A stretch of DNA of 38,699 bases from Candidatus Cybelea palsarum (GTDB lineage Bacteria; Vulcanimicrobiota; Vulcanimicrobiia; Vulcanimicrobiales; Vulcanimicrobiaceae), in the NCBI GenBank assembly GCA_003166915.1, contig PMUK01000068.1, forward strand, positions 1 through 38,699, in the 5' to 3' direction. A program made the position numbers and the translations under genes. The notes beneath the pieces were generated by a model. It searched no databases and was not told where the DNA came from. It was given only the letters and a program-made list of their open reading frames with translations. Positions 1 through 8,617 of the stretch are shown piece by piece (positions within the stretch are counted from its first letter, which is position 1; each line of letters opens with the position of its first letter).

Positions 1-1
1 G

Positions 2-712
2 CTGATTCTCCTTCTTCTCATCGCTCTTGGACTGGGCGCGTGCAACGGCACGACCCCCTACGTTACGACCGTCGGAGTTCTCAAAGCCGGGACGACGCTC
101 AGGGAACGGGTCGCCGACGCGCAGTTCAATGCGTTCGCGCCGGAAGTTTCGCAACACCGCGATCTCTTTACGGTGGCGGCAACGGCGCTTCCAAAGGCTG
201 CCGTTCCGCCTCCGCCGCTGCTCCGCGCAGCGGGCGGCGGCCTCGTGGTAACGGCTCCCAATCCGCTGGCGGCGCTGCTGGTTCGCGTCCCCAGCCGCGT
301 GAACTTGGTCGTCGAATCACGGCGCGGTGACGTGAACGTCACGGATATTACCGGTAACGCGCGCATCGTTGCGCGAAGCGGTAACGTCATGTTGCTGGTG
401 CCGGGTTACGCGCAAGCCGCGGTGGGCCGGGGAAACCTCACCGTCACGATGGGAGCGAGCGATTGGCCCGGTACGCTGCATTTTTCGACGCAGCACGGCG
501 ACCTGCAGTTGCGGGTTCGCGCGAACGTCGGGTTTACCGTTCACTTACATACGGACGATGGCGCGCTCTTTACCGATTTTGGGTTGCGCGGCGTCTCGAA
601 CGGCCGCTCCGAGACCATTGACGGCAGCGTTAACGGCGGAGGCGCGCGCCGGATTGACGTCGAGACGGCTTCGGGCGGAATCCAGCTCTTACGTTTGCAA
701 CCGCAACCGTGA
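2..712 (+). CDS. Putative lipoprotein with DUF4097-like beta-solenoid region (5' partial)
   Basis: The frame is open from the window edge, so the true start lies upstream. The first visible residues are a hydrophobic stretch ending in a lipobox Leu-Gly-Ala-Cys, with the Cys codon at 41-43. This indicates a lipoprotein signal peptide and attachment to a membrane. About 60 residues later comes a region of short repeated beta-strand units with Gly-Asp-Val and Ser-Gly-Asn-Val turns (roughly codons 100-210). This resembles the DUF4097 family of putative adhesin or anti-sigma-associated beta-solenoids; the family assignment is by pattern only. No enzyme motif is visible. The stop codon lies inside the 3' end of panE on the other strand, a 24-bp convergent overlap. 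The protein is probably an envelope structural or sensory protein of unknown role. Confidence 0.6.
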   Translation: MILLLLIALGLGACNGTTPYVTTVGVLKAGTTLRERVADAQFNAFAPEVSQHRDLFTVAATALPKAAVPPPPLLRAAGGGLVVTAPNPLAALLVRVPSRVNLVVESRRGDVNVTDITGNARIVARSGNVMLLVPGYAQAAVGRGNLTVTMGASDWPGTLHFSTQHGDLQLRVRANVGFTVHLHTDDGALFTDFGLRGVSNGRSETIDGSVNGGGARRIDVETASGGIQLLRLQPQP

Positions 713-1618
713 GCGCGCGAGCAGTGCCTCTCGCGCTTTGATCAGGCGCACCATGGCCTCGTTGTACGGAGTCGGCATCGCGGTCCGGCGCCCGAACGCC
801 ACGACGGCTCCGTTGATGTGATTGATCTCGCTGGGATGACCCGATTCGAGATCGTAGGCCATCGAGCTCTTCAAATCCGCTCCGAGCGCCACCACCTCGG
901 TGACGTACTGCCACGGATTGACGAACGGCAGGTTAATCTTCAGCGCCGCGGCGACGCCGGCCGTTTCCTCGGCAAGCGCTTCGGCGAGACGCGCGGCGTT
1001 AGGGTCGTTGGGAATATCGCCGGCGTCACAATCGAGAATCGCCGACAGCGCGTTAATGGATGCGTTGACGACGAGCTTTCCCCAGAGGTGCGGGCGAATG
1101 TCGTAGACGACGGCCGCACGCAGACCGCTCCCGGTCAGAAGCTCGGTAACGGTGCGCGCGATGGTGGACGACGCGGTCGTCGATCCAATGATCGTATTGC
1201 CTGCCTGAGAGCTGCGTACGTGACCCGGCTCGATCGTCAGTGAAGACTCCGTCGTGATGCCCAAGATCACGGGAACCGCACCCCCTAAAGCCGTCTTGAT
1301 CGCATCTTCGTTGCCGACGCCGTTCTGAAGCGAGATCACCGGCGCCGTGGGATCGAGTTCGCCGGCGAAGGCGCGCAGCGCTCGTAGCGTGTCCACCGCT
1401 TTAACGAAGAGAAAGAGCATGTGCGAGCCGTACAAATCGCGAGGCCGGTCCGCGATCGCTACGAAACGCGCGGGCTCGTCGTTGACTCTAAGGCCGTTGC
1501 GCTCGACCGCTCGAACGACCTCCGCGTTGTCGTCGAGGATCGTCACGCTGCAACGATCGGCGAGATGGAACCCGAAGAGGGTCCCCATCGCACCGGCGCC
1601 GATGATGCCGATATTCAT
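689..1618 (-). CDS. panE: 2-dehydropantoate 2-reductase (ketopantoate reductase)
   Basis: This enzyme performs the NADPH-dependent reduction of ketopantoate to pantoate in the pantothenate/CoA pathway, in the cytoplasm. The 309-residue protein opens with a Rossmann dinucleotide motif GAGAMG (residues 7-12). It carries the family's central Lys region (HLWGKLVVNASINAL, about 175-190) and the C-terminal block SMAYDLESGHPSEIN, which holds the conserved Ser/Asp/Glu substrate residues. Length is normal for PanE/ApbA proteins. The ATG overlaps the TAA stop of the upstream mlaD by one base (TAATG), so it is the last gene of the mlaE-mlaF-mlaD run. Its link to lipid transport is positional only. The 3' end overlaps the convergent lipoprotein gene by 24 bp. 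Another ketoacid reductase of the same fold is possible but less likely. Confidence 0.88.
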   Translation of the reverse strand: MNIGIIGAGAMGTLFGFHLADRCSVTILDDNAEVVRAVERNGLRVNDEPARFVAIADRPRDLYGSHMLFLFVKAVDTLRALRAFAGELDPTAPVISLQNGVGNEDAIKTALGGAVPVILGITTESSLTIEPGHVRSSQAGNTIIGSTTASSTIARTVTELLTGSGLRAAVVYDIRPHLWGKLVVNASINALSAILDCDAGDIPNDPNAARLAEALAEETAGVAAALKINLPFVNPWQYVTEVVALGADLKSSMAYDLESGHPSEINHINGAVVAFGRRTAMPTPYNEAMVRLIKAREALLARSRLRLQT

Positions 1619-3180
1619 TAGAACTGATACTGAAGTCCGAAGGTGTTCCGTCGAGACGTATGCGTGATGTCCCGTTGCCCGAAGAAAAGCTGCGCGCCGG
1701 GGGCAATCTTGAAATTTCCGTACACGTCGATCATGGGATACGTAAGATCGTAGATGCGTGTTTCAAGGCCAAAGCCGCGCAACGGCTGGTACTGCCCGAG
1801 CAGGCCCATTTGCGAATAGAGAACGCCTCCGCCGAAGTGAAAGTCGCCCTTATTTGCCTCGAGCACCGCGTTCCACGTCGTATTGTTTCCGATCGCATTG
1901 GCGCCCACGACAACGCTCGTGCTGCCGTGCGGTAAGAGCACCAGATTGAGGTCTCCCAGCGGACCTCGGCTGCTCGTCAGTACGGGATTCAATCCGGGGT
2001 TGTGCTGCGGCGAGAGGCCGCTAAGTCGCACTTGAATGGCAATGAGATTGCTGGCCAGCTTGTTGAGCTGACCTTGAAGCCGCGCACGCGCCTCGGGCGA
2101 AATCCCGGTGCCTTGGGTCGTACCGCCGGTCGGCAGAACGTCGGGATATGGCGAGACGCTCGGCAGGACGGCCGGCGCCGGCGTCGCCCCGGCGTCAACG
2201 CCATAGACGCTGCTCGTTCCTCCAAGCTGACCCAGGAGCGAGTTGGCTCGCTGCATGACTGCATCGAGATTGGCGACCGTGCTGCGGACCTGCGCTTGGG
2301 TTTGCGGATTACCCGTCACCGTACGCAAGTCTTTGGTGAGTGCGGCGATCGTTGCCGTCGTATCCGCAATGCTCTGCGTGGTCGCAAGGATATTTGCTTT
2401 TAGGCGAGGGTCGGTCGCAAGATTCTCGAGCGCGCCCATCGAGTGGTTGAGCGAGACGGCCGTCGACGAAAACTGGTCGAGCAGGAATCCGACCTTCTTC
2501 GAATCGGTGGTCGCGGCGCCATTGAGCGTGGCGGAGAGCTGTTCGACGTTGGTGCTGGCGCTAGCGAGACTGCTCTGCAAGTTTGCACCGACCGCCAGCA
2601 ACTCGCTCGAAAGCTGCCGCAGCGAGCTCTTCGTCGTGATCGTCAGCTCGTTCGCGTTGTTGAGCGTCGTTTGAAGTGTGTCCAGCAGTCGCGGCGTGCG
2701 CTTCTCCAGCAGCGCCATCAGCGAGTCGAGGTGCTTGATCTCTCCCTGCCCCTCTTCGAGCAGATCGCCGATACTTGTGGCATTCACGCCGCGTGGCTGC
2801 TCGTCGACGGGCAGGACTTCGCGCGGGAGCAACGCGATCGGCGGTTTCTCCCTCGGCGGCACGATCACCACGGCGGGCGAGCCGGTCAACGGAGCTTGGA
2901 TGAGGAAGCGCGAGGCAACCGGTATGTTGATATCGTGGTTCATTGCCAAGATCACATCGACCGTGTTATCCGGCAGGAGCTGTACGGAGTCGACCGCACC
3001 CGCGTCGACGCCGCTAAAGTAGACTTGCGCCCCCGGCGTCAAGCCGGACGCAGACTCAAAGCGAACTCCCACGCGATATCCGGTATGCCGAGTCCCGAAA
3101 TCGGTCACCAGATAAAAGACTCCGAAGAGCAGGAGCAGCGCGACTATCGTGAACGCACCGACCTGGGCCTGCTTCGTCAT
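1618..3180 (-). CDS. mlaD: MlaD-family MCE protein with C-terminal beta-barrel-like domain
   Basis: This is the substrate-binding/bridge subunit of an Mla-type phospholipid ABC transporter, anchored in the inner membrane. Visible order in 520 residues: an N-terminal transmembrane helix (about 9-27); one MCE domain (about 35-110); a long helical, Ser/Thr/Asn/Leu-rich region (about 140-330) likely to form a tube or coiled coil; a Pro-rich linker (about 335-365); and a terminal segment of alternating beta-strands (about 400-520) ending Tyr-Gln-Phe. E. coli MlaD is about 180 residues and has no such tail. A terminal aromatic residue is the usual signal for outer-membrane barrel assembly. A barrel-bearing MlaD is known from the diderm Firmicute Veillonella parvula, so a transenvelope bridge is plausible. 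An AAGGAG site lies 4 nt before the ATG. It is followed directly by panE and preceded by mlaF and mlaE. Confidence 0.85.
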   Translation of the reverse strand: MTKQAQVGAFTIVALLLLFGVFYLVTDFGTRHTGYRVGVRFESASGLTPGAQVYFSGVDAGAVDSVQLLPDNTVDVILAMNHDINIPVASRFLIQAPLTGSPAVVIVPPREKPPIALLPREVLPVDEQPRGVNATSIGDLLEEGQGEIKHLDSLMALLEKRTPRLLDTLQTTLNNANELTITTKSSLRQLSSELLAVGANLQSSLASASTNVEQLSATLNGAATTDSKKVGFLLDQFSSTAVSLNHSMGALENLATDPRLKANILATTQSIADTTATIAALTKDLRTVTGNPQTQAQVRSTVANLDAVMQRANSLLGQLGGTSSVYGVDAGATPAPAVLPSVSPYPDVLPTGGTTQGTGISPEARARLQGQLNKLASNLIAIQVRLSGLSPQHNPGLNPVLTSSRGPLGDLNLVLLPHGSTSVVVGANAIGNNTTWNAVLEANKGDFHFGGGVLYSQMGLLGQYQPLRGFGLETRIYDLTYPMIDVYGNFKIAPGAQLFFGQRDITHTSRRNTFGLQYQF

Positions 3181-3184
3181 ACTT

Positions 3185-3190
3185 CTCCTT
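3185..3190 (-). promoter_or_regulatory. Shine-Dalgarno of mlaD
   Basis: AAGGAG on the minus strand lies 4 nt before the ATG at 3180 in the 34-bp gap behind mlaF. It fixes the mlaD start just ahead of its membrane anchor. Confidence 0.7.
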
Positions 3191-3214
3191 ATTTAGTCTC
3201 CCGGCGCAAAGAGC

Positions 3215-3985
3215 CTATATTTGAATCGGCCCCGCCTCGGAGCCTTGGAGGAACTGCTGAACGATCGGGTTGGGGGAGTTGCGGATTCGATCCGCCGTGT
3301 CGTACGCGATGATGGCACCCTCGAAGAGCATTGCGATATAATCCGCCATTGTGAAGATCGAGGGCAGGTCGTGTGAGATCACGACCGCCGTTCCGTTGAG
3401 CTTCGAGCGCAGTTTCAGAATCGTCTCGGTGATCAACTTGCTGACGATGGGATCGAGGCCGGTCGTCGGCTCGTCGTAGAGGACCAGTGCCGGCCGGGTA
3501 ACGATGGCGCGCGCGAACCCCGCGCGTTTAAGCATGCCGCCCGAAAGCTCCGCCGGCAGGTCGTCGTACGCGTGAGCGAGTCCCACGCTATCGAGCGCCT
3601 CGAAGACCGTCTGCCGAATCTCCGCGCGCGAGAGTTTCGTGTGCTCGCGCAGCGGAAGCGCCACGTTATCGCCCACACTGAGGCTGTCGAGGAGCGCGGC
3701 GAACTGAAACGAGAGGCCGATTTTTTGCCGCATGACGTTGACCTGCTCTTCGGACAGGTGGCACAGGTCGCTGCCAAGCACGTAGATGTGGCCTTCGCTG
3801 GGAAGCAGTAGGCCGTCGAGCAGTCGCAGGATCGTGGACTTGCCGGCTCCCGAGAGTCCGATGATGCAGGTGATGGCACCCTCGACGACGTCGAGGCTGC
3901 AGTTCTTCAATACGATACGGTCGCCGAACGAGAGCGTCACGCCATCGACTCGCGCGATGAGACTGCGACCATTTTTTGAGTTCAT
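3215..3985 (-). CDS. mlaF: Mla-type phospholipid ABC transporter ATP-binding protein
   Basis: This is the ATPase of the MlaE-MlaF-MlaD lipid transporter, on the cytoplasmic face. The 256-residue ABC protein shows Walker A GLSGAGKST (about 43-51), a signature loop LSGGMLKRAGFARA (about 146-159), Walker B LVLYDEP followed by the D-loop TGLDP, and a switch His in VVISHDLPS. The LSGGM-K/R-R variant signature is typical of MlaF/Ttg2A. The ATG overlaps the mlaE stop by 4 bp (ATGA), indicating translational coupling. No MlaB-like STAS partner is encoded nearby, unlike in E. coli. Confidence 0.93.
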   Translation of the reverse strand: MNSKNGRSLIARVDGVTLSFGDRIVLKNCSLDVVEGAITCIIGLSGAGKSTILRLLDGLLLPSEGHIYVLGSDLCHLSEEQVNVMRQKIGLSFQFAALLDSLSVGDNVALPLREHTKLSRAEIRQTVFEALDSVGLAHAYDDLPAELSGGMLKRAGFARAIVTRPALVLYDEPTTGLDPIVSKLITETILKLRSKLNGTAVVISHDLPSIFTMADYIAMLFEGAIIAYDTADRIRNSPNPIVQQFLQGSEAGPIQI

Positions 3986-4758
3986 CGGCCGCCGAAGAGC
4001 AGCAACGAGAGAACGAAATTCGAAGTGAATATCAGAATGATTGCCAACACGACGGAAAACGTCGTGGACTGCCCGACTCCCGCGGCGCCGCCGCGCGTGG
4101 AGAGGCCTTGGTATGCGCCGACCATCGCGATGATCGTCGCAAAAACGAAGGTCTTGAGCAAGCCTTTGACCACGTCGCTAAAATCGATCGCCTGACGGAC
4201 GGAGCGGATGAACTCGTGGTATGGGATGTGTGCGTACTCGCGAGCGATCCACATGCCGCCGACAATCGAGACCACGTCGGCGAAGATCGTGAGCAACGGC
4301 AGCATCAAGAGCAACGCCACAAGGCGCGGCACGACCAGGAACCGCGCCGGTTCCACGCCCATCGAGCGCAGTGCTTCAACCTGTTCGGTGACGACCATCG
4401 AGCCGATTTCGGCAGCGATCGCGGCACCCACGCGCCCGGCGACAACGACGGCCGTGAGCATCGGGCCGAGCTCGCGCACGGCGGCGTACGCCACGGCTCC
4501 CCCTACGAAACTGGAAAAGCCGTAGGCGACCGCCTGTTGCGCCGACTCGAGCGAAATGACCATACCGGTGAAGAGCGACGTCAACAGGACGATGACCAGC
4601 GACTGCACCCCGAGCAAGGCGCATTGCGACACCGTCTCCGCGACGCGGACGCGAAGCCGCACCAAAAAGCCGAGCGAATCCGCGGTAAGCAGCGTCACGC
4701 CGCCGGCATACTCGAAAAAGTCGTTCGTCACGCGCCCGACCCGAGCCAGAATTCTCAC
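3982..4758 (-). CDS. mlaE: MlaE-family lipid ABC transporter permease
   Basis: This is the inner-membrane permease of the Mla lipid transporter. The 258-residue protein has an N-terminal interfacial helix region, then five or so hydrophobic segments typical of the MlaE/DUF140 family. The conserved central block runs ELGPMLTAVVVAGRVGAAIAA-like over residues about 115-136, followed by the EIGSM-V-EQ-EALR-MG motif that contacts the ATPase, and EPARFLVVPR. Length matches the family (about 260). It starts inside the end of the upstream 112-aa gene with a 4-bp overlap and ends in a 4-bp overlap with mlaF. Gene order mlaE-mlaF-mlaD is as in other bacteria, but no mlaC or mlaA is present in the window. 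Confidence 0.92.
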   Translation of the reverse strand: MRILARVGRVTNDFFEYAGGVTLLTADSLGFLVRLRVRVAETVSQCALLGVQSLVIVLLTSLFTGMVISLESAQQAVAYGFSSFVGGAVAYAAVRELGPMLTAVVVAGRVGAAIAAEIGSMVVTEQVEALRSMGVEPARFLVVPRLVALLLMLPLLTIFADVVSIVGGMWIAREYAHIPYHEFIRSVRQAIDFSDVVKGLLKTFVFATIIAMVGAYQGLSTRGGAAGVGQSTTFSVVLAIILIFTSNFVLSLLLFGGR

Positions 4759-5093
4759 GGCGAACCCTCCGCGCCGGCCAGCGCATTCAACACGGCCTGC
4801 GTCGCTTCGATGCGCTTGACGGCGACGCCGCGTTCGGCAGTGAGATTGAAAACGACCTGATTGGTATGTTCGAGGCGGCGATCCACGTCGCGCAGATGTG
4901 CGCGTGCTTCCCGATCGAAGCTCTCAAAGTACCGGCGTACCGCGCTGCGGTAGGCGTGCCCCGCCCCGGCGTCGACCTCGTCCTTTTCAAGAGCCGTCTC
5001 GATCGCGCGCTGCGCGCGTTTCATCGCGCCATCGGTGATGTGGAACGCTCCCACGCGCGCCACCAGATCCCGCAGCCCGGGATCAGCCGGCAT
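4755..5093 (-). CDS. Hypothetical helical protein upstream of mlaE
   Basis: I do not recognise this 112-residue protein. It has no signal peptide, membrane segment or Cys. The sequence is almost entirely amphipathic helix, with charged heptad-like runs (about 20-60 and 65-105, including [20 protein letters not shown]), so a small coiled-coil or helical bundle is likely. It overlaps the end of rph by 11 bp and the start of mlaE by 4 bp, so it is embedded in the operon and probably coupled to both. By position it could be an accessory or adaptor of the MlaE-MlaF complex, but nothing in the sequence proves this. Confidence 0.65.
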   Translation of the reverse strand: MPADPGLRDLVARVGAFHITDGAMKRAQRAIETALEKDEVDAGAGHAYRSAVRRYFESFDREARAHLRDVDRRLEHTNQVVFNLTAERGVAVKRIEATQAVLNALAGAEGSP

Positions 5094-5823
5094 GAACGGG
5101 CGAAGGGCCTAGCGCGGCGCGCTGTACTTCGAAGAGCCGGCGAATTCCGCCCTCGGCGAGCGCCAGGAGCGCCTCGAGCTCGCGCCGGTCGAATGGCGCC
5201 GCTTCGGCCGTGCCCTGCAGCTCGACGAAACGTCCAGCGTCGGTCATGAAGACATTCATATCCACCAACGCCGCACTATCCTCGTCGTAGGCAAGATCGA
5301 GGAGCGTACGGCCGCCCACGATCCCCACGCTAGTCGCCGCCACCATCGCTTGCAAGGGCCAACGCTCGCGTACCGCCGCATCGAAGCGCGTGCGCAACGC
5401 CAGCTCGAGCGCGACGTACGCTCCGGTGACGGCCGCGGTCCGCGTGCCGCCGTCGGCTTGAATCACATCGCAATCCAGCCAGATCGTCCGCTCGCCCAGC
5501 TTCGCCGTGTCGGTTACGGCGCGCAGAGCCCGCCCAATAATGCGCTGTATTTCGTGCGTACGGCCACCTAGCCGTCCTTTGGAAACCTCGCGTTGCGTGC
5601 GTTCTTGCGTCGCTCGCGGCAGCATGGCGTATTCGGCGGTCACCCAGCCGAGGCCGCGCCCTTTCATCCAGATTGGAACGCGATCTTCAACCGAGGCGGC
5701 GCAGAGGACGCGAGTGTTCCCCACGCTGATCAGCGCGCTGCCTTCGGCGTATTTGAGGAAGCCGGGCTCGATCGAGACCGGCCGCAGCTCGTCGGGTCTT
5801 CTTCCATCGGACCGAGCCATCAC
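5083..5823 (-). CDS. rph: Ribonuclease PH
   Basis: This phosphorolytic 3'-5' exoribonuclease trims tRNA 3' ends using phosphate. The 246 residues match the usual length. The family start RxDGRxxDELRPV is present at about 4-16. It is followed by SVEDRVP, the [19 protein letters not shown] block, and the phosphate/RNA-binding stretch [26 protein letters not shown] (about 75-100). Metal-site residues fall in the [15 protein letters not shown] block (about 117-131). The first codon is GTG overlapping the glmS stop as GTGA; an ATG follows immediately at 5820. Its 3' end overlaps the next small gene by 11 bp. Confidence 0.95.
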   Translation of the reverse strand: MMARSDGRRPDELRPVSIEPGFLKYAEGSALISVGNTRVLCAASVEDRVPIWMKGRGLGWVTAEYAMLPRATQERTQREVSKGRLGGRTHEIQRIIGRALRAVTDTAKLGERTIWLDCDVIQADGGTRTAAVTGAYVALELALRTRFDAAVRERWPLQAMVAATSVGIVGGRTLLDLAYDEDSAALVDMNVFMTDAGRFVELQGTAEAAPFDRRELEALLALAEGGIRRLFEVQRAALGPSPVHAG

Positions 5824-7661
5824 TCGACCGTGACGGTCTTAGCCAGGTTGCGGGGCTGATCGACGTCTTTGCCTTCGATATCGGCGATGTGATAGGCCAA
5901 AAGCTGTAGCGGAATGACGTTAACGATCGGCGAGAGCAGCTCGTGGACCCGCGGAACCCAAAAGATGTGATCGGCAACGCTCTTCGCCTCGTCGTCGCCG
6001 ATATTTGCTACGACGATCACGGGCGCTTCGCGCGCCTTCGACTCCATAAGATTTGAAAGCATCTTCTCTCGAACGCGGTCCTCGGTCATGATACCGACGA
6101 CCGGAACGCTCGGATCGAGCAATGCGATCGGGCCGTGTTTCATCTCGCCGGCCGGATAGCCCTCAGCGTGGATATACGAAATCTCTTTCAGTTTGAGGGC
6201 GCCTTCCAGCGCCGTCGGAAAGTTGACGTAGCGGCCGATGAAAAGCACGCTTTGCGACTTGCGCAACTCGCGTGCCACGCGGCGAATCTCGTCAGACATG
6301 TTCAGAACGATGTCGACGGCTGCCGGAAGAAGCTTCGTGCCGTCGGCGATCGCGCGTAGACTTGCCTCGCCGGTGGTTCCGCGCAAACGCGCGAGATAGA
6401 GCGCGAAGAGCGTCAACGCTGCCACTTGGGAGACGTAGGTTTTGGTTGCGGCAACGCCGATTTCCGGTCCGCCCCGAGTATAGAGCATGCCGTCCGCGAG
6501 CCGAGTCAAATGGGATCCGAGCACGTTGCAAATACCCAAGACGCCGCAGCCCGATTGCTTTGCGATCCGCACGGCCTCAATGGTGTCCGCGGTCTCGCCC
6601 GACTGCGACATCGCAATCACCAGGGTCGTGGGATCGATGACCGGGTCGCCGTAGCGAAACTCGCTCGCCAGCTCCATTTCGACGGGCAGATGCACGAGCG
6701 AACGCAGCAGATACATGCCGACCAGTCCCGCATGAAAAGCGGTACCGCAACCGGTAATGGCGATCTTACTGAGCCCTTGGAGCCGCTCGGGGGTGATCGT
6801 GCCGAGCTCGGCACCGAGATGGACGTCGCCCGAGTCGTCGATCCGCCCGCTCAAAGTCTCCTTGATGACCTGCGGCTGCTCGAAGATCTCTTTGAGCATG
6901 AAATGCTTGAAACCGCTCTTCTCGGCCGAGCCCGGGTCCCAGGTAACCGCAATGGGCTCTCGTTCGATGCGCGAGCCGGCATAGTCGGTCAACCGAAATC
7001 CATCACGGCCCACGACGGCGATTTCGCCCTCCTGCAGAATGACCTCGCGCCGCGTGTACGGCAGAATCGCCGGAGTATCGGAGGCGACGTACATCTCACC
7101 GTCGCCGATGCCGATCACCAGCGGGCTGGCGCCGTTGCGCGCAAAGACCAGATGCTCGGGATCGTCGCTGGAGATCACGCCGAGGGCGTAGGCCCCGCGG
7201 ACCTCGGGCAGCGTGCGCCGCACGGCCTCTTCTAGATTTCCGTCGTAGTGGAGCTCGATAAGGTGCGCCAGTACTTCGGTGTCGGTTTGGCTCGTGAAGA
7301 GGTGACCGAGCTCGGCGAGGCGCGCGCGAAGAGATGCGTAGTTTTCGATGATCCCGTTGTGGACGACGGCGATCCTCTCCGTGCAATCCAGGTGTGGATG
7401 GGCGTTGGCATCCGAAGGGACCCCGTGCGTCGCCCAGCGAGTGTGCCCGATGCCGACGGCGCCTGAGAGCGCCTCGCCGTTGTTTAGGCGCTCGGCGAGG
7501 CGCGAAAGCTTTCCCTCGGCCTTGGTACCCGCCAGTCTCCCCGACGCGTCGATGACCGCGATGCCGGCGCTATCGTACCCTCGATACTCGAGACGCCGCA
7601 GCGCGTCGAGGATGATGGGAACGCTGTCGCGCTGGCCGATGTATCCGACGATCCCGCACAT
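5820..7661 (-). CDS. glmS: Glutamine--fructose-6-phosphate aminotransferase (isomerizing)
   Basis: GlmS makes glucosamine-6-phosphate from fructose-6-phosphate and glutamine, the entry step to peptidoglycan and other amino-sugar polymers. The 613 residues compare with 609 in E. coli. The mature N-terminal nucleophile Cys2 follows Met1 (MCGIVGYIG). The class II amidotransferase domain includes GHTRWATHG and fills about 1-240. Two SIS isomerase domains follow (about 290-430 and 460-600), including the CGTAFHAG and SQSGETADT loops and the [14 protein letters not shown] block. The protein ends in the conserved KTVTVE. Only 6 bp separate it from rpoZ, so there is no room for the glmS ribozyme found in Bacillus-type genes. 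Confidence 0.97.
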   Translation of the reverse strand: MCGIVGYIGQRDSVPIILDALRRLEYRGYDSAGIAVIDASGRLAGTKAEGKLSRLAERLNNGEALSGAVGIGHTRWATHGVPSDANAHPHLDCTERIAVVHNGIIENYASLRARLAELGHLFTSQTDTEVLAHLIELHYDGNLEEAVRRTLPEVRGAYALGVISSDDPEHLVFARNGASPLVIGIGDGEMYVASDTPAILPYTRREVILQEGEIAVVGRDGFRLTDYAGSRIEREPIAVTWDPGSAEKSGFKHFMLKEIFEQPQVIKETLSGRIDDSGDVHLGAELGTITPERLQGLSKIAITGCGTAFHAGLVGMYLLRSLVHLPVEMELASEFRYGDPVIDPTTLVIAMSQSGETADTIEAVRIAKQSGCGVLGICNVLGSHLTRLADGMLYTRGGPEIGVAATKTYVSQVAALTLFALYLARLRGTTGEASLRAIADGTKLLPAAVDIVLNMSDEIRRVARELRKSQSVLFIGRYVNFPTALEGALKLKEISYIHAEGYPAGEMKHGPIALLDPSVPVVGIMTEDRVREKMLSNLMESKAREAPVIVVANIGDDEAKSVADHIFWVPRVHELLSPIVNVIPLQLLAYHIADIEGKDVDQPRNLAKTVTVE

Positions 7662-7667
7662 GTTGAC

Positions 7668-7940
7668 CTACTTGATGCCCTCGCGGGTGCGGCGGTACTC
7701 GATCTTTCCCTCGGCGATTTCATCGAGTGCGATCGAGACGGGTTTGTTCGGGTTGATGGTTTCCCGGTCGACGAGAGGCTCGCTCGCGAAGTATTCGCGA
7801 CGATCGGTCGCCGGCAACTGCTGGACCCGAATCCAGTTATTTAACTGCCGAGCGCGCTTCGTGACGATATTGACGAGGCTAAACTTCGAATCTGCGTGCT
7901 CTAAGAGTGCGTCGAGATCTCCGAATACGGACTTGGTCAT
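7668..7940 (-). CDS. rpoZ: DNA-directed RNA polymerase omega subunit
   Basis: This is the small RNA polymerase subunit that helps beta' fold. The 90 residues carry the omega signature: SKFSLVNIVTKRARQLN (about 18-34) and the later PVSIALDEIAEGKIEYR (about 67-83). It lies between gmk and glmS. gmk-rpoZ adjacency is widespread in bacteria and supports both calls. The ATG at 7940 has an AAAGGA site a few bases upstream. Confidence 0.9.
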   Translation of the reverse strand: MTKSVFGDLDALLEHADSKFSLVNIVTKRARQLNNWIRVQQLPATDRREYFASEPLVDRETINPNKPVSIALDEIAEGKIEYRRTREGIK

Positions 7941-7951
7941 GATTCCTTTCG

Positions 7952-8572
7952 TTACGATGACTCGACGCGCCGGATCGAGTCGTCGGGGTAGCGGTGGATG
8001 CGAAAGCGCTCCGCCTGCAAGATTGCGTCAAGATCGCGGACCGCCTGTTCGGTGCAATCCTGCTCGTTGACGACGATGTAATCGAACTGGCGGATGAAGT
8101 TCATCTCGCGAGTCGCAATTTCGAGCCGCCGGGCGATCTCCTCGTTCGTCTCGGTTCGGCGTGCGAGCAGCCGCTCGCGGAGATTCGAGAAACGATCCGG
8201 AACGACGAAGATCAGCACCGCGTCCGGAAACGCCGCCCGAATGGCCAGCGCGCCGTTGACTTCGGGCTTCATGATGACGTCGTAGCCCTCGGTCAGACTC
8301 CGCTCGATGTAATCGCGCGGGGTCCCATAAAGGTTGCCATTGTACTCGCGCGACTCCAAAAGATTCCCACCGTCGCGCAGCCGGTCGAACTCCTGGCGCG
8401 AAACGAAGAAGTAATGCTCCCCCGGCTGCTCCTCCGGCCGAGGCTCGCGCGTCGTCGCCGACACCGAGTACCGCAGGCTCGGCCGGAGGCCTCGCAGCGC
8501 CGCGACGAGCGTGTCCTTGCCGGCCCCGGACGGCCCCGAGACCACAAACAGAAGGCCCGGCCCCGTGATCAA
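7952..8572 (-). CDS. gmk: Guanylate kinase
   Basis: This enzyme phosphorylates GMP to GDP with ATP. The 206-residue protein begins with the P-loop VVSGPSGAGKDT (about 9-20). The last P-loop residues are Lys-Asp-Thr rather than the common Lys-Ser-Thr. GMP-binding residues follow in SVSATTREPRPEEQPGEHYFFVS (split over about 36-58) and the EYNGNLYGTP loop. The start codon appears to be TTG at 8572, supported by a GAAGGG site 8 nt upstream. rpoZ follows after 11 bp. Confidence 0.95.
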   Translation of the reverse strand: MITGPGLLFVVSGPSGAGKDTLVAALRGLRPSLRYSVSATTREPRPEEQPGEHYFFVSRQEFDRLRDGGNLLESREYNGNLYGTPRDYIERSLTEGYDVIMKPEVNGALAIRAAFPDAVLIFVVPDRFSNLRERLLARRTETNEEIARRLEIATREMNFIRQFDYIVVNEQDCTEQAVRDLDAILQAERFRIHRYPDDSIRRVESS

Positions 8573-8580
8573 CGCTGAAT

Positions 8581-8586
8581 CCCTTC
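8581..8586 (-). promoter_or_regulatory. Shine-Dalgarno deciding a TTG start for gmk
   Basis: GAAGGG on the minus strand lies 8 nt before TTG at 8572, just ahead of the P-loop. No ATG or GTG in this frame gives a better full-length start. Confidence 0.6.
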
Positions 8587-8617
8587 ACGCCGGGCGAGCC
8601 CTTGACCTCGAATTTGC

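Noticed and set aside
7662-7667. glmS ribozyme
   Set aside because: Only 6 bp separate rpoZ and glmS, so there is no leader.
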